Below, piece after piece: positions 5,662-13,890 of a stretch of DNA of 31,114 bases. Positions within the stretch are counted from its first letter, which is position 1; each line of letters begins with the position of its first letter. The notes below the pieces were generated by a model that saw only the letters and a program-made list of their open reading frames with translations, was not told where the DNA came from and did not search any database. The DNA comes from an uncultured Prevotella sp. (lineage in GTDB: Bacteria > Bacteroidota > Bacteroidia > Bacteroidales > Bacteroidaceae), in the NCBI GenBank assembly GCA_934219025.1, contig CAKQDG010000015.1:1-31114 (forward strand), given 5' to 3'. The position numbers were made by a program, and so were the translations under genes.

Positions 5662-7719
5662 TTACTTTATCAGTTCCACGGAGCGCTTGATGAATGAATT
5701 GAGGGATGCTCCCTTCAACATTCCGTTTTGAAGCAGGGCGAGGTCGATAAGCTGATGCACCACTTTGTTGCCGTCGGCATGGCGTTTGACAATCTCGTCT
5801 TTCTTTCCGCGCTGTTCCTGCAGAGCTTTTTCAGTGTTCTGCATGTCGTCTTTCTCCTCCTGTGTCAAATCCTCGGGCTTCTTGTCCTTACGGCTCTGGT
5901 TCAAGGCAGCAAGACGTGCCTGGAGTCCTTTGATTTCGCTCTCCACGGGTTTCAGTTCGTCGCCGCATTCATTTTTGCTTTCTTCGAGAATTTCCTTTAC
6001 AATACGGTGTTCGCTGTTGAGCACCAGACTGTAGGAATCGGGCATCTGAGAATAGAAGTTCATTCCGCTTTGGTATTGGCTGATGTCTTTCATTCTCCGC
6101 ATGTATTCGTTTTGCGTAATTACCACCGGTGTGGCGTCTTCGCCTATCGGCTGCACTTCCACGTTGAATTCAACGTGGTTTATTGCGGGGAGCTGACTGC
6201 GGAAGGTGGCTGACAGTATGTCAGTGTCTTCGGCGCTGAATTGGTTCTTTTTCGTGTCGTCCTTCACGATAAGGCGGTCGATGATGTCGCTGTCCACACG
6301 TGTGAAGCTTGCATTCTCGAATTTCTGTTCGAACATGTTCACGCACGGGGTGTCGAGTTGTCCGTCAAGGAGCAGCACGCTATATCCCTTAGCCTTTGCA
6401 GCCTCGATGTATGTGTACTGGTCGTCTTTGTTTGTGGCGTAGAGATACACGAGTTTGCCGTTTTTGTCAGTCTGCTGGTCTTTGATCAGTGTTTTATACT
6501 CGTCGAACGTGAAGTGTTTCCCTTCCACGTCCTTAAAGAGAGCAAAGTCTTTTGCCCTGTCGTAGAAGTCAGGCTGCGAGAGCATTCCGTAGTTGATAAA
6601 GAGCTTCAGGTCGTCCCATTTCTCTTCATATTCCTTTCTGTTTTCCTTGAACAGGCTGTTTAGTCTGTCGGCAACCTTCTTTGTTATATATGTGGAAATC
6701 TTTTTCACGTTGCTGTCGCTTTGCAGATAGCTGCGGCTAACGTTGAGCGGGATGTCGGGCGAGTCAATCACGCCGTGGAGCAATGTCAGGAATTCCGGCA
6801 CGATGCCTTCCACCTGGTCGGTTACGAACACCTGGTTGCAGTATAGCTGTATTTTGTTGCGCTGCAAGTCGATGTTCGACTTTATTTTCGGGAAATACAG
6901 AATACCGGTGAGGTTGAACGGATAGTCCACATTCAGATGAATCCAGAAGAGCGGCTCGTCCTGCATAGGATATAGTTCGCGGTAGAATTTTCTGTAGTCT
7001 TCGTCCTTGAGCGTGCTTGGGGCTTTTGTCCAAAGAGGCTCAACATTGTTTATGACATTGTCTTCGTCGGTATCCACCTGTTTTCCGTCTTTCCATTCGG
7101 TCTTTTTTCCGAAAGCCACCGGCACGGGCAGGAACTTGCAGTATTTCTCGAGCAGGGCGTTTATGCGGTTTTTCTCGAGAAATTCCTTGCATTCGTCGTC
7201 AATATACAATATGATGTCAGAACCGCGGCTGTCGCGATTAGCCTCAGTAATTTCAAATTCAGGACTTCCGTCGCACGACCATTTCACAGCCTTTGCACCC
7301 TCTTTGTAGCTTTTGGTAATGATTTCCACCTTTTTGCTCACCATAAACGAGCTGTAGAAACCCAGTCCGAAGTGTCCGATAATGGCGTTGGCGTTGTCCT
7401 TGTATTTGTCAAGGAAGTCGTTTACGCCCGAGAAAGCGATTTGGTTGATATACTTGTCTATTTCTTCCTCTGTCATTCCTATGCCGCGGTCGCTTATCGT
7501 AAGAGTGCCCTTGTCAGCATCGAGGCTCACATGCACGGTTAAATCACCGAGTTCGCCTTTGAATTCGCCTCTTTCGGCGAGGGTCTTCATTTTCTGCGTT
7601 GCATCAACGGCGTTGCTCACCATCTCGCGCAGGAATATTTCGTGGTCTGAATACAAGAATTTTTTTATCACCGGGAATATGTTCTCGGTTGTTACTCCGA
7701 TATTACCTTTCTGTGCCAT
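5662..7719 (-). CDS. htpG: Molecular chaperone HtpG (Hsp90)
   Basis: 685 residues, ATG at 7719, within the usual range for Bacteroidetes HtpG. It is the bacterial Hsp90, an ATP-driven dimeric cytosolic chaperone. The N-terminal GHKL ATPase domain shows FLREMVSNAVDA (Asn of the N box), the DRGIGMTEEEI motif and GHFGLGFYSSFMV. The middle domain contains NVSRSYLQSD with the ATP-sensing Arg. The C-terminal part is charged and helical, with a coiled-coil stretch (KGLQARLAALNQSRKDKK) that is longer than in E. coli. It appears monocistronic: an 8-bp inverted repeat precedes it and a repeat tract follows. No clear promoter match was found upstream. Confidence 0.97.
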   Translation of the reverse strand: MAQKGNIGVTTENIFPVIKKFLYSDHEIFLREMVSNAVDATQKMKTLAERGEFKGELGDLTVHVSLDADKGTLTISDRGIGMTEEEIDKYINQIAFSGVNDFLDKYKDNANAIIGHFGLGFYSSFMVSKKVEIITKSYKEGAKAVKWSCDGSPEFEITEANRDSRGSDIILYIDDECKEFLEKNRINALLEKYCKFLPVPVAFGKKTEWKDGKQVDTDEDNVINNVEPLWTKAPSTLKDEDYRKFYRELYPMQDEPLFWIHLNVDYPFNLTGILYFPKIKSNIDLQRNKIQLYCNQVFVTDQVEGIVPEFLTLLHGVIDSPDIPLNVSRSYLQSDSNVKKISTYITKKVADRLNSLFKENRKEYEEKWDDLKLFINYGMLSQPDFYDRAKDFALFKDVEGKHFTFDEYKTLIKDQQTDKNGKLVYLYATNKDDQYTYIEAAKAKGYSVLLLDGQLDTPCVNMFEQKFENASFTRVDSDIIDRLIVKDDTKKNQFSAEDTDILSATFRSQLPAINHVEFNVEVQPIGEDATPVVITQNEYMRRMKDISQYQSGMNFYSQMPDSYSLVLNSEHRIVKEILEESKNECGDELKPVESEIKGLQARLAALNQSRKDKKPEDLTQEEKDDMQNTEKALQEQRGKKDEIVKRHADGNKVVHQLIDLALLQNGMLKGASLNSFIKRSVELIK

Positions 7720-7759
7720 AATATTGTTGTTTTTATAGTTTTTTTTGTTTTGTTCTCTC

Positions 7760-7784
7760 TTGCGGACGTTAATACTGTCCGCAA
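7760..7784. promoter_or_regulatory. 8-bp inverted repeat with 9-base spacer upstream of htpG
   Basis: TTGCGGAC (7760-7767) and GTCCGCAA (7777-7784) flank 9 bases, 41 bases before the htpG start. No T run follows on the minus strand, so an operator or mRNA leader hairpin is more likely than a terminator. The arm/spacer geometry resembles CIRCE but the sequence does not. Confidence 0.45.
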
Positions 7785-7856
7785 TGCCTAATGCAAAAAA
7801 TGTGCCAGAACGGGCAGAATGCAGAATTTGAAAATATCTGCCAGAAGTGAATAATG

Positions 7857-9536
7857 TTAGAAATTGTCGCCAAAGAGTTCCATCCTGTCGCGCAGTATTG
7901 CTGGGGATGCCCAGTCTTCGGGAATAAATTTCCAGTTAGTCGGCTTGTTCAGGAATATTCCGTAATTCTTTTCTATGTCTCTTATGATGTAGGAGCGCTG
8001 GTTGCTTTTGCTCCTGAACACCGTGCGCTGTGGGATTTCGTCAAACGGAATGCCGGCACCCTTTGTAAGAAGTTCCGTGCCGCCGTTTCCGCGATAGCTG
8101 TGCATGGCAACAGTATACCAGCCATCGTCTGTGAAGGGTGTGCCGTTGCTCATCGACAAGATGTTTATTCTGTGTCCACGGGGCTTTGTAGCATCCACTG
8201 TATAGTTGATGCCCGCCGCCGTGTCGAAGTTGAAGGCGAGGTTGCGGAAGAACGCAGTTTTCTTTCCCTTATATTCATAATATGCCATATTCATGATATG
8301 GTCGGCTGGAGTTGTCATTGTGTTTATCCATAGCCCGTAGCTCATCTCCAGATAGCGGCGAATTTCGTTTCCTGTCATTCTCAGGGCAACAATCTGGTTT
8401 TCATATTTGTATAGATTAAAGATGTCTCTTATGCGTATCGGTCCGGCTTCAATCTTTTCGTCATAAACGAGTGGGGCGGTGAATGATATGTCGGCTCCCG
8501 ACACTTCAAGCTGTATTCTGTGAATGAAATCAGTGAAGGGAGCGCTGCCGAACCATGCGTCGCGTGTTTGCAGCCTTTCGTTTGCCACGCCAATCTTTCT
8601 GTCAAGGAATTCCTTTGCTGCGTTGTATTCCCCGTTGAAGCGGCGGCAGAATTCGGCGTCAGGCTCAATATTGTCCATCGCCACGAGTTTGCCGCTTATC
8701 TTGATGCGCCTGTTGCCCCCAGTTTCATCCTTGTATAGCTCCACTTCGGCGTCGCCTACAAGACAGGAGTTGCTCGATGGGTTCAGACAGGGCACATCTT
8801 CACCCTTAGAGTTTTTCAGATATCCTGAAAATGATTTGTGGTCGTGACCAAAGAGCACGAGATCAAGAGAGTCTGTGCTTGCCACAATTTTCCGCGTTGC
8901 GTTTTCCGTGTAGCCGCCGGCTTGTAGTCCGCCGTCGAGCCCGGTGTGGAACAGTCCTATTGTAATGTCGGGTTGTTCCTTGATGCGTATTTCTTCGAGT
9001 ATGTGCTTCGTGGCGGAAACGGCATCTGCGAATTCTAAGCCGTGCCACAATTGCTCACAGAGCCAATATGGCACAGCCTGGGTTGTTATTCCAACCACGG
9101 CAATCTTTATTCCCTGTCGGTGGATTATGGTGTAGGGTTTGAAATATGTTGCGGGGGAGTTTTTTTTCAGAAGATTTGCCGCAAGCACGCTGCAGTTGAG
9201 CTCCGTGCAGAATTTGTCGTATACGTCGTGTCCTGTTTCTATGTCGTGGTTGCCTATTGTCATGCAGTCGTATTGCATGTGGTTCATCACGGCAGCAGCA
9301 AGATTGGGTGTCTCAGGGTTTACAAAGTTAGAAAAATAGCATGTGGGCTGTCCTTGAAGGATGTCGCCTCCGTCAAGGAGCAACAGGTTTTCGCCGTAGG
9401 TCTTTCTTAGGTTCCCGACATAGGTTGCCACACGGGATAAAGAACCGGTTGCTTTCTTCCCGTTTGTCATGTCAAAGGGAAAAAAGCAACCGTGTGTGTC
9501 GCAAGTGAATATTATTCTTAGCTTTGCGCTTTTCAT
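7857..9536 (-). CDS. Metallophosphatase / 5'-nucleotidase family protein, cytosolic
   Basis: 559 residues. The calcineurin-like domain has D13-x-H15, LDGGD (D55, D58), GNHD (N96-H97-D98), LFHTG and GHDH, so both metal sites are complete. A C-terminal 5'-nucleotidase substrate domain follows from about residue 310. The family hydrolyses nucleotides and related phosphomonoesters. Most relatives are exported, but the N-terminus here (MKSAKLRIIFTCDTHG) starts at the catalytic strand with no signal peptide, so it probably acts in the cytosol. Its ATG directly follows the TAG of the zinc-ribbon gene with no gap, implying translational coupling. The exact substrate cannot be told. Confidence 0.88.
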   Translation of the reverse strand: MKSAKLRIIFTCDTHGCFFPFDMTNGKKATGSLSRVATYVGNLRKTYGENLLLLDGGDILQGQPTCYFSNFVNPETPNLAAAVMNHMQYDCMTIGNHDIETGHDVYDKFCTELNCSVLAANLLKKNSPATYFKPYTIIHRQGIKIAVVGITTQAVPYWLCEQLWHGLEFADAVSATKHILEEIRIKEQPDITIGLFHTGLDGGLQAGGYTENATRKIVASTDSLDLVLFGHDHKSFSGYLKNSKGEDVPCLNPSSNSCLVGDAEVELYKDETGGNRRIKISGKLVAMDNIEPDAEFCRRFNGEYNAAKEFLDRKIGVANERLQTRDAWFGSAPFTDFIHRIQLEVSGADISFTAPLVYDEKIEAGPIRIRDIFNLYKYENQIVALRMTGNEIRRYLEMSYGLWINTMTTPADHIMNMAYYEYKGKKTAFFRNLAFNFDTAAGINYTVDATKPRGHRINILSMSNGTPFTDDGWYTVAMHSYRGNGGTELLTKGAGIPFDEIPQRTVFRSKSNQRSYIIRDIEKNYGIFLNKPTNWKFIPEDWASPAILRDRMELFGDNF

Positions 9537-10658
9537 CTATCCGATTTTCACGATTTGCAGACTTGAAATCTTTCCGTCTGAATCCACGTGTCCTTTCACT
9601 CTATACTGTGTGAATTTGTCTTTGCTTGAGTCGATATTGCTTACTGATTCATCAACGGTGAATTCAACGTCGTATTCGTAAGTGTTGTCGCCCATATCCT
9701 TTTTCTGTATCTTGTAGTCGTTGTTTGCCCTCCAGGTCAGACTCCTCACGTCGTCTTTATGAAGCTTGTGGAGGAATGCAATTACGTCTTGCTTCGTGGC
9801 GTTGGGATTTGTCAGGAAGTGGAGCGTGCTGCTCACGGCAGAGGTAATGCCCATTTCGTCGTTGTTGTTTATTCCTCTGAAAAACTGCTGGAAAGCCGAG
9901 CTTACGATCTGTTTGTCGTCGGGGCCCACGGTGGTGGCGTCGAGCTTGTCGAGCTTTTCCTGGGCATCAACCACATGCTCGCCGTCTGAATGGTCAGACA
10001 AATAAGTCTGGTATGCTTCGGGAGTGTTCTGCTTTACGCACATTGCCCAGTCTATGGAGTCGATTTTGTGCAAGGCCTCTGCCTTGTGGAGACTGTTCGG
10101 ATGATTCTCTATGTATTGTTGCAGGGCCGACTTTGAGTTGCTCAGCAGAGCGTTGGTCCATTCCGAATCATTCATCTTGAGTATTTCCAGATGCGCCTGA
10201 ATAGAGTCGATATGTTCCTGCGGCGCATCTTTGAAACTGTCAAGATAATCCTGCAGCACGGCAGGGTCGCTGCTGTTCATCGCATTAACATAGGCGGTCT
10301 CTTCATCGCCGTGGAGCGTGTTCAGTGAGTTGGCGTACCATATTCCTCCGGCTATAAGCACTGCAACAACGGCAAGAATTGCTATGATTTTGTTTTTGTT
10401 GCTCTTGTTCTGCGGCTGCGCGGGGGCAGTTTGCGCCTGTGGAGCAGTGGTTTGCTGTGCTGTTGCAGCCTGTGGCGAATCCAAAGCGGCAGTTGGCGAC
10501 TTGTGGCAAATGGGGCATACTGCCTGGTCTTTCAGGTAAACATTGCCACAGTGAGGACATTTCACGATGTTGTTTTCTATCTTAACCCCACATACGGGGC
10601 ATGTTGTTGCTTTGTCACTTATCTGGTGACCACATTCCGGACATTTTATAATAGCCAT
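9537..10658 (-). CDS. Membrane-anchored double zinc-ribbon protein with three helical repeats
   Basis: 373 residues. Two C-x2-C...C-x2-C zinc ribbons (Cys 6/9/20/23 and 34/37/48/51) begin the protein. A Gln/Ala/Pro linker follows, then a lysine-rich stretch and one membrane helix (about 90-109). The rest, probably periplasmic, has three degenerate helical-hairpin repeats at about 135-160, 179-203 and 216-240 (pattern L-x-Y-x7-H-x-x-x-A-x3-L). The last 120 residues look like an NTF2-like fold. Function is not recognised; Bacteroidetes encode many zinc-ribbon anchors of this sort. Its leader contains the 250-base repeat tract, and it is fused in expression to the phosphoesterase downstream. Confidence 0.8.
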   Translation of the reverse strand: MAIIKCPECGHQISDKATTCPVCGVKIENNIVKCPHCGNVYLKDQAVCPICHKSPTAALDSPQAATAQQTTAPQAQTAPAQPQNKSNKNKIIAILAVVAVLIAGGIWYANSLNTLHGDEETAYVNAMNSSDPAVLQDYLDSFKDAPQEHIDSIQAHLEILKMNDSEWTNALLSNSKSALQQYIENHPNSLHKAEALHKIDSIDWAMCVKQNTPEAYQTYLSDHSDGEHVVDAQEKLDKLDATTVGPDDKQIVSSAFQQFFRGINNNDEMGITSAVSSTLHFLTNPNATKQDVIAFLHKLHKDDVRSLTWRANNDYKIQKKDMGDNTYEYDVEFTVDESVSNIDSSKDKFTQYRVKGHVDSDGKISSLQIVKIG

Positions 10659-10679
10659 ATTCTTTATTTTTATTTGGTT

Positions 10680-10929
10680 TCTTTCAATCTTTCAACGTTT
10701 TTCAATCTTTCAATTTTTCAACGTTTTTCAATTTTTCAATCTTTCAATCTTTCAATTTTTCAATCTTTCAACGTTTTTCAATTTTTCAATTTTTCAATTT
10801 TTCAACGTTTTTCAATTTTTCAATCTTTCAATTTTTCAATTTTTCAACGTTTTTCAATTTTTCAATTTTTCAATCTTTCAATTTTTCAACGTTTTTCAAT
10901 TTTTCAATCTTTCAATCTTTCAATTTTTG
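10680..10929. repeat. Long tandem 8-bp repeat tract with interspersed 10-bp units
   Basis: About 30 units of CAATTTTT and CAATCTTT fill the gap between the lysozyme and zinc-ribbon genes. Six CAACGTTTTT units (CAACG at 10693, 10719, 10769, 10803, 10845, 10887) interrupt it. The spacings of 26, 50, 34, 42 and 42 all equal 10 plus a multiple of 8. Confidence 0.92.
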
Positions 10930-10941
10930 CAGAATGTTCGG

Positions 10942-11658
10942 TTATCTGTGTCTGTATCTTATTTCCCTCATGCTGTGCCGGCCCATAAAGCGGCTCTTGT
11001 CTACATAAGCGTTGATTCCGTTGATTCTGCCTTTTGCCGTATACTGCCACATGTCGTAGTCGCGCTTGTCGGCAAGCACAGGTATGCGAGTGGAATACTG
11101 AGCTATCATCAGTTTGTAGCTGTCGATTTTTCCCAGCAAGTGCCTGTTGTAAAAGTTTGTTCCCGTGTAGAGTAGGGGCTTCTGCTTATACTCCATTTCC
11201 ACAAGTTTGAGAAACTTGAACAGAGAGTCGCAGAATTCCTCAGTGTCAAGTCCGCTTGTGGTCTCGATGTCGATCATGGGTATGAGGTCCTGGTCGCCGG
11301 GCCGACACTGCGACTTGAAGTTTTCCATCTGCTGCTGCAGTTCTACTTTGGGACGGAAAAAATGATAAGACCCTACTTTCAGCCCGTATTTGTGGGCGAG
11401 CTCTATATTCTTCTTGTAAGTGGGGTCTACTCTTGTGCCGCCTTCTGTGGCCTTGAGGTAAACATATGCCATCTTGCTGTTGTCTCCCACGGCTTCCCAA
11501 AACACTTCGCCCTGGTAGTGGCTCAGGTCAATACCGTGAATATGCCGGCAGGTGTCTTCGCACTGCACGTATGACTCCGACTGCTGTGCTGCTGCATTAG
11601 TGGTGGCGAGCAACACTAAAATCAAGTTTAGCAGTAATTTTTTTATAGATATTTTCAT
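10942..11658 (-). CDS. Secreted GH25 lysozyme (muramidase)
   Basis: 238 residues from the ATG at 11658. A TTG 9 bases upstream is in frame but lies inside the promoter -7 element, so it is rejected as start. A signal peptide (MKISIKK, hydrophobic core, then TTNAAAQQ) directs export. The GH25 fold shows GIDLSHYQG (D44), VYLKATEG, YHFFRP, the catalytic PMIDIET (D130, E132), LYTG and a WQYTAKGRING end. It cleaves the MurNAc-GlcNAc bond of peptidoglycan and acts in the periplasm or outside. The repeat tract begins 13 bases after its stop. The transcript appears leaderless. Confidence 0.92.
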   Translation of the reverse strand: MKISIKKLLLNLILVLLATTNAAAQQSESYVQCEDTCRHIHGIDLSHYQGEVFWEAVGDNSKMAYVYLKATEGGTRVDPTYKKNIELAHKYGLKVGSYHFFRPKVELQQQMENFKSQCRPGDQDLIPMIDIETTSGLDTEEFCDSLFKFLKLVEMEYKQKPLLYTGTNFYNRHLLGKIDSYKLMIAQYSTRIPVLADKRDYDMWQYTAKGRINGINAYVDKSRFMGRHSMREIRYRHR

Positions 11659-11664
11659 ATTCTG

Positions 11665-11695
11665 CAAAGGTAGTTCTTTCTGTTTTCAGAGCAAA
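11665..11695 (-). promoter_or_regulatory. Promoter of the GH25 lysozyme gene
   Basis: On the minus strand TTTG (11695-11692), 19 bases, TACCTTTG (11672-11665): a full consensus match. The ATG begins 6 bases after the -7 element. Confidence 0.75.
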
Positions 11696-11714
11696 AAAAA
11701 TTAAAATAATTTAG

Positions 11715-12503
11715 TTATTCCTCAATTTCCGAAAGACATCGTGTCAGGGTGGAAACCATTTTGCAGAAAGCCTCGGAATGAGAATACTCAAAGTATCTTA
11801 TAAAGTTCACTATGCTGTATTTGCTGAACGTGCGTTCGAGTCTATTTGCCTTTTCCACTCTTTTGAGCGACTTCACAGTAAGGTTTTGTCCATTCTTCCT
11901 GAATTTGCGGATATACGGAAATTCATCCCTTTCGAATCCGAACATATCAACAAGAACGCTTGCCTGTAGCGAAGCCATCTTTCTGAGTTTCAGTCTGCGA
12001 AGCCACATCTCCACTTTCACGAAATCCACGAGCTGTCCCTTGGTTCTGAGAAACAGTCCCGTTTCAATTATTCCCCTCATCCGGATGCCGTTGCGGAGTA
12101 TCAAGTTGGTGTTTTGAAGAATCAGAGACAGGAAGTCAAGAGAGATCTTGGATGTGTCGATGCTGTGACGCTCCTTGTAGACAATGTCTTTCAACAAATA
12201 TTTCTTCACGACATACGTGAGCATTTGCCTGTCAAGATCTGTCATGTCAAAATATTTGTCTAATTTGTCTTGATCCATAAATACAGCTTTCTCGAACATG
12301 GTCTTCACATCATACGGGATATTGGCGTTTTTGTCGTCCTCGTGCGATAATATACCGTTGCGCACGTATGGCGCTATGTCTTCGAGAACAGCAAGTTGGT
12401 AGAGTATATTCCATTTGAATTCAGACATTGGCACAACCGTGTTGGGGGTGGAGAATGCACCCTCGGATGCCAGGGAAACGAGATTCTTGAATATTACATT
12501 CAT
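11715..12503 (-). CDS. Conserved hypothetical protein, 262 aa
   Basis: ATG at 12503, three bases after the TGA of the NhaC gene, so the two are almost certainly co-translated. I recognise no domain. It is soluble, mostly helical, and basic in its C-terminal half (WLRRLKLRKM, KNGQNLTVKSLKRVEKANRLER). It has no signal peptide and no membrane helix. The link to an antiporter gene does not by itself reveal a role. A promoter for the lysozyme gene lies just after its stop, so the unit probably ends here. Confidence 0.8.
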   Translation of the reverse strand: MNVIFKNLVSLASEGAFSTPNTVVPMSEFKWNILYQLAVLEDIAPYVRNGILSHEDDKNANIPYDVKTMFEKAVFMDQDKLDKYFDMTDLDRQMLTYVVKKYLLKDIVYKERHSIDTSKISLDFLSLILQNTNLILRNGIRMRGIIETGLFLRTKGQLVDFVKVEMWLRRLKLRKMASLQASVLVDMFGFERDEFPYIRKFRKNGQNLTVKSLKRVEKANRLERTFSKYSIVNFIRYFEYSHSEAFCKMVSTLTRCLSEIEE

Positions 12504-12506
12504 ATA

Positions 12507-13799
12507 TCAACTGAATTTTTTTGGGTATCTTGCGAGTATTGCAATTATGGAAGCTATGAACAGCACAAACGGATAGTAAAGATAGCGGATGATGCTCACG
12601 GGGCTGACGGCAGCCAGTCCTGTTGCCATAAGTATCTGTGCGCCATAGGGCAGAACACTTTGCACGCAACAGGAGAACGTGTCGAGCAAACTTGCGCTTT
12701 TACGGCTGTCCACCGTGTATTTGTCGCCCATCTTCTTGGCTATCGGGCCCACGGTCAATATTGCCACAGTGTTGTTGGCCGTGCAAATGTTTACAAGTCC
12801 TACAAGCATTCCTATCGTCAGTTCGCAACTCTTCCGGCTGCTGATTTTCGATGTAACCAGCTTTATCAGATAATCCAATGCTCCGTTGTTGCTCAGAATG
12901 TTAAGTAGGCCGCCGGCAAGAAAAGCCACGACTATAAGTTCTCCCATACCAGCTACGCCCACGTTCATGGACTGGCACCAGCCGAAGAAATCATAGTTTC
13001 CACACGAAATGCCGATTACCCCTGTTGACAGTATGCCCAGCGTGAGCACAGCCAGCACGTTTACTCCGGCCAAGGCGCTGACAATGACCACCATATATGG
13101 AATTATCTTGACATAGTCCACAGGTGGCAAAGTTGCTGGAGCTTTTGTTCCGTCGCCCATAATCAGATACATCACCATGACAATAAGTGCAACAGGTATT
13201 GTGGTGTAGGAATTGACTATAAATTTGTCTTTCTGTCTGCACCCCTGTGTGTTGGTTGCCACAATCGTCGTGTCAGAAATAAACGAGAGATTGTCGCCGA
13301 AGAATGATCCGCCCACGATTACGGCTACCATCATGGGTACACTTGAATTTGTTGACACGGCAAGTCCGGCAGCAATAGGGGTGAGGGCTACTATGGTGCC
13401 CACACTTGTGCCTATGGCGAGAGATATAAAGCATGTGGCAAGGAAGAGCCCTGCCATTATCATATTGTCGGGCAATATGTTCAGCGTGAAGTTCACCGTG
13501 GCGTTTATGCATCCGGCATCTTTGGCAGAATTGGCAAAAGCTCCGGCAAAGACAAATATGCTCAACATCAGCATAATGTCTTTTGCTCCTGCTCCCTGAC
13601 AAAAAACTTCTATGCGCTGTTTTAGCGACTTGCCTTTGAATGTAGCAATGGCGTACATGCATGAAAACATGAACGCTACTGTTATCGGCATCTTGTAGAA
13701 GTCGCCTGCCACGATTGATGACACAAGATATACTGCCACAAAAAATATGAATGGCGACAGAGACACGAGTCCTTGCTTATGGTTCAATGGCTGGTTCAA
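12507..13799 (-). CDS. NhaC-family Na+/H+ antiporter
   Basis: About 430 residues and around eleven hydrophobic segments, so an inner-membrane carrier. The diagnostic stretch GGSFFGDNLSFISDTTIVA is present, together with the glycine-rich AIGTSVGTIVALTPIAAGLA. The family exchanges Na+ for H+ or amino-acid-type substrates (malate/lactate in some). There is no ATG at the 5' end: the start is TTG at 13799, or a TTG four codons later. The first ATG is at about codon 38, inside the second membrane segment, so an ATG start there would truncate the protein. It forms an operon with the 262-residue gene. The substrate cannot be told from the sequence. Confidence 0.85.
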   Translation of the reverse strand: MNQPLNHKQGLVSLSPFIFFVAVYLVSSIVAGDFYKMPITVAFMFSCMYAIATFKGKSLKQRIEVFCQGAGAKDIMLMLSIFVFAGAFANSAKDAGCINATVNFTLNILPDNMIMAGLFLATCFISLAIGTSVGTIVALTPIAAGLAVSTNSSVPMMVAVIVGGSFFGDNLSFISDTTIVATNTQGCRQKDKFIVNSYTTIPVALIVMVMYLIMGDGTKAPATLPPVDYVKIIPYMVVIVSALAGVNVLAVLTLGILSTGVIGISCGNYDFFGWCQSMNVGVAGMGELIVVAFLAGGLLNILSNNGALDYLIKLVTSKISSRKSCELTIGMLVGLVNICTANNTVAILTVGPIAKKMGDKYTVDSRKSASLLDTFSCCVQSVLPYGAQILMATGLAAVSPVSIIRYLYYPFVLFIASIIAILARYPKKFS

Positions 13800-13838
13800 A
13801 ACAATATATTATAATTATTATTCCTTTTTATATATTTA

Positions 13839-13872
13839 CGGGAAGCTAAAGAGTATCTTCTCTAACTTCCCG
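13839..13872. terminator. Hairpin after uxaA
   Basis: CGGGAAG (13839-13845) pairs with CTTCCCG (13866-13872), extended by TAAAGAG/CTCTAA with one bulge. No T run follows on either strand, so termination is likely but not certain. It may instead act in the NhaC leader. Confidence 0.45.
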
Positions 13873-13890
13873 CAAATTATTGTAGTGGCA

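Noticed and set aside
10680..10929. Possible CRISPR array
   Set aside because: The repeat unit is 8 bp with no spacers and no cas genes.
10431..10988. Plus-strand ORF of 185 codons rich in FNLSIFQ repeats
   Set aside because: It is a translation of the 8-bp repeat tract plus the antisense of the zinc-ribbon gene; no real coding signal.
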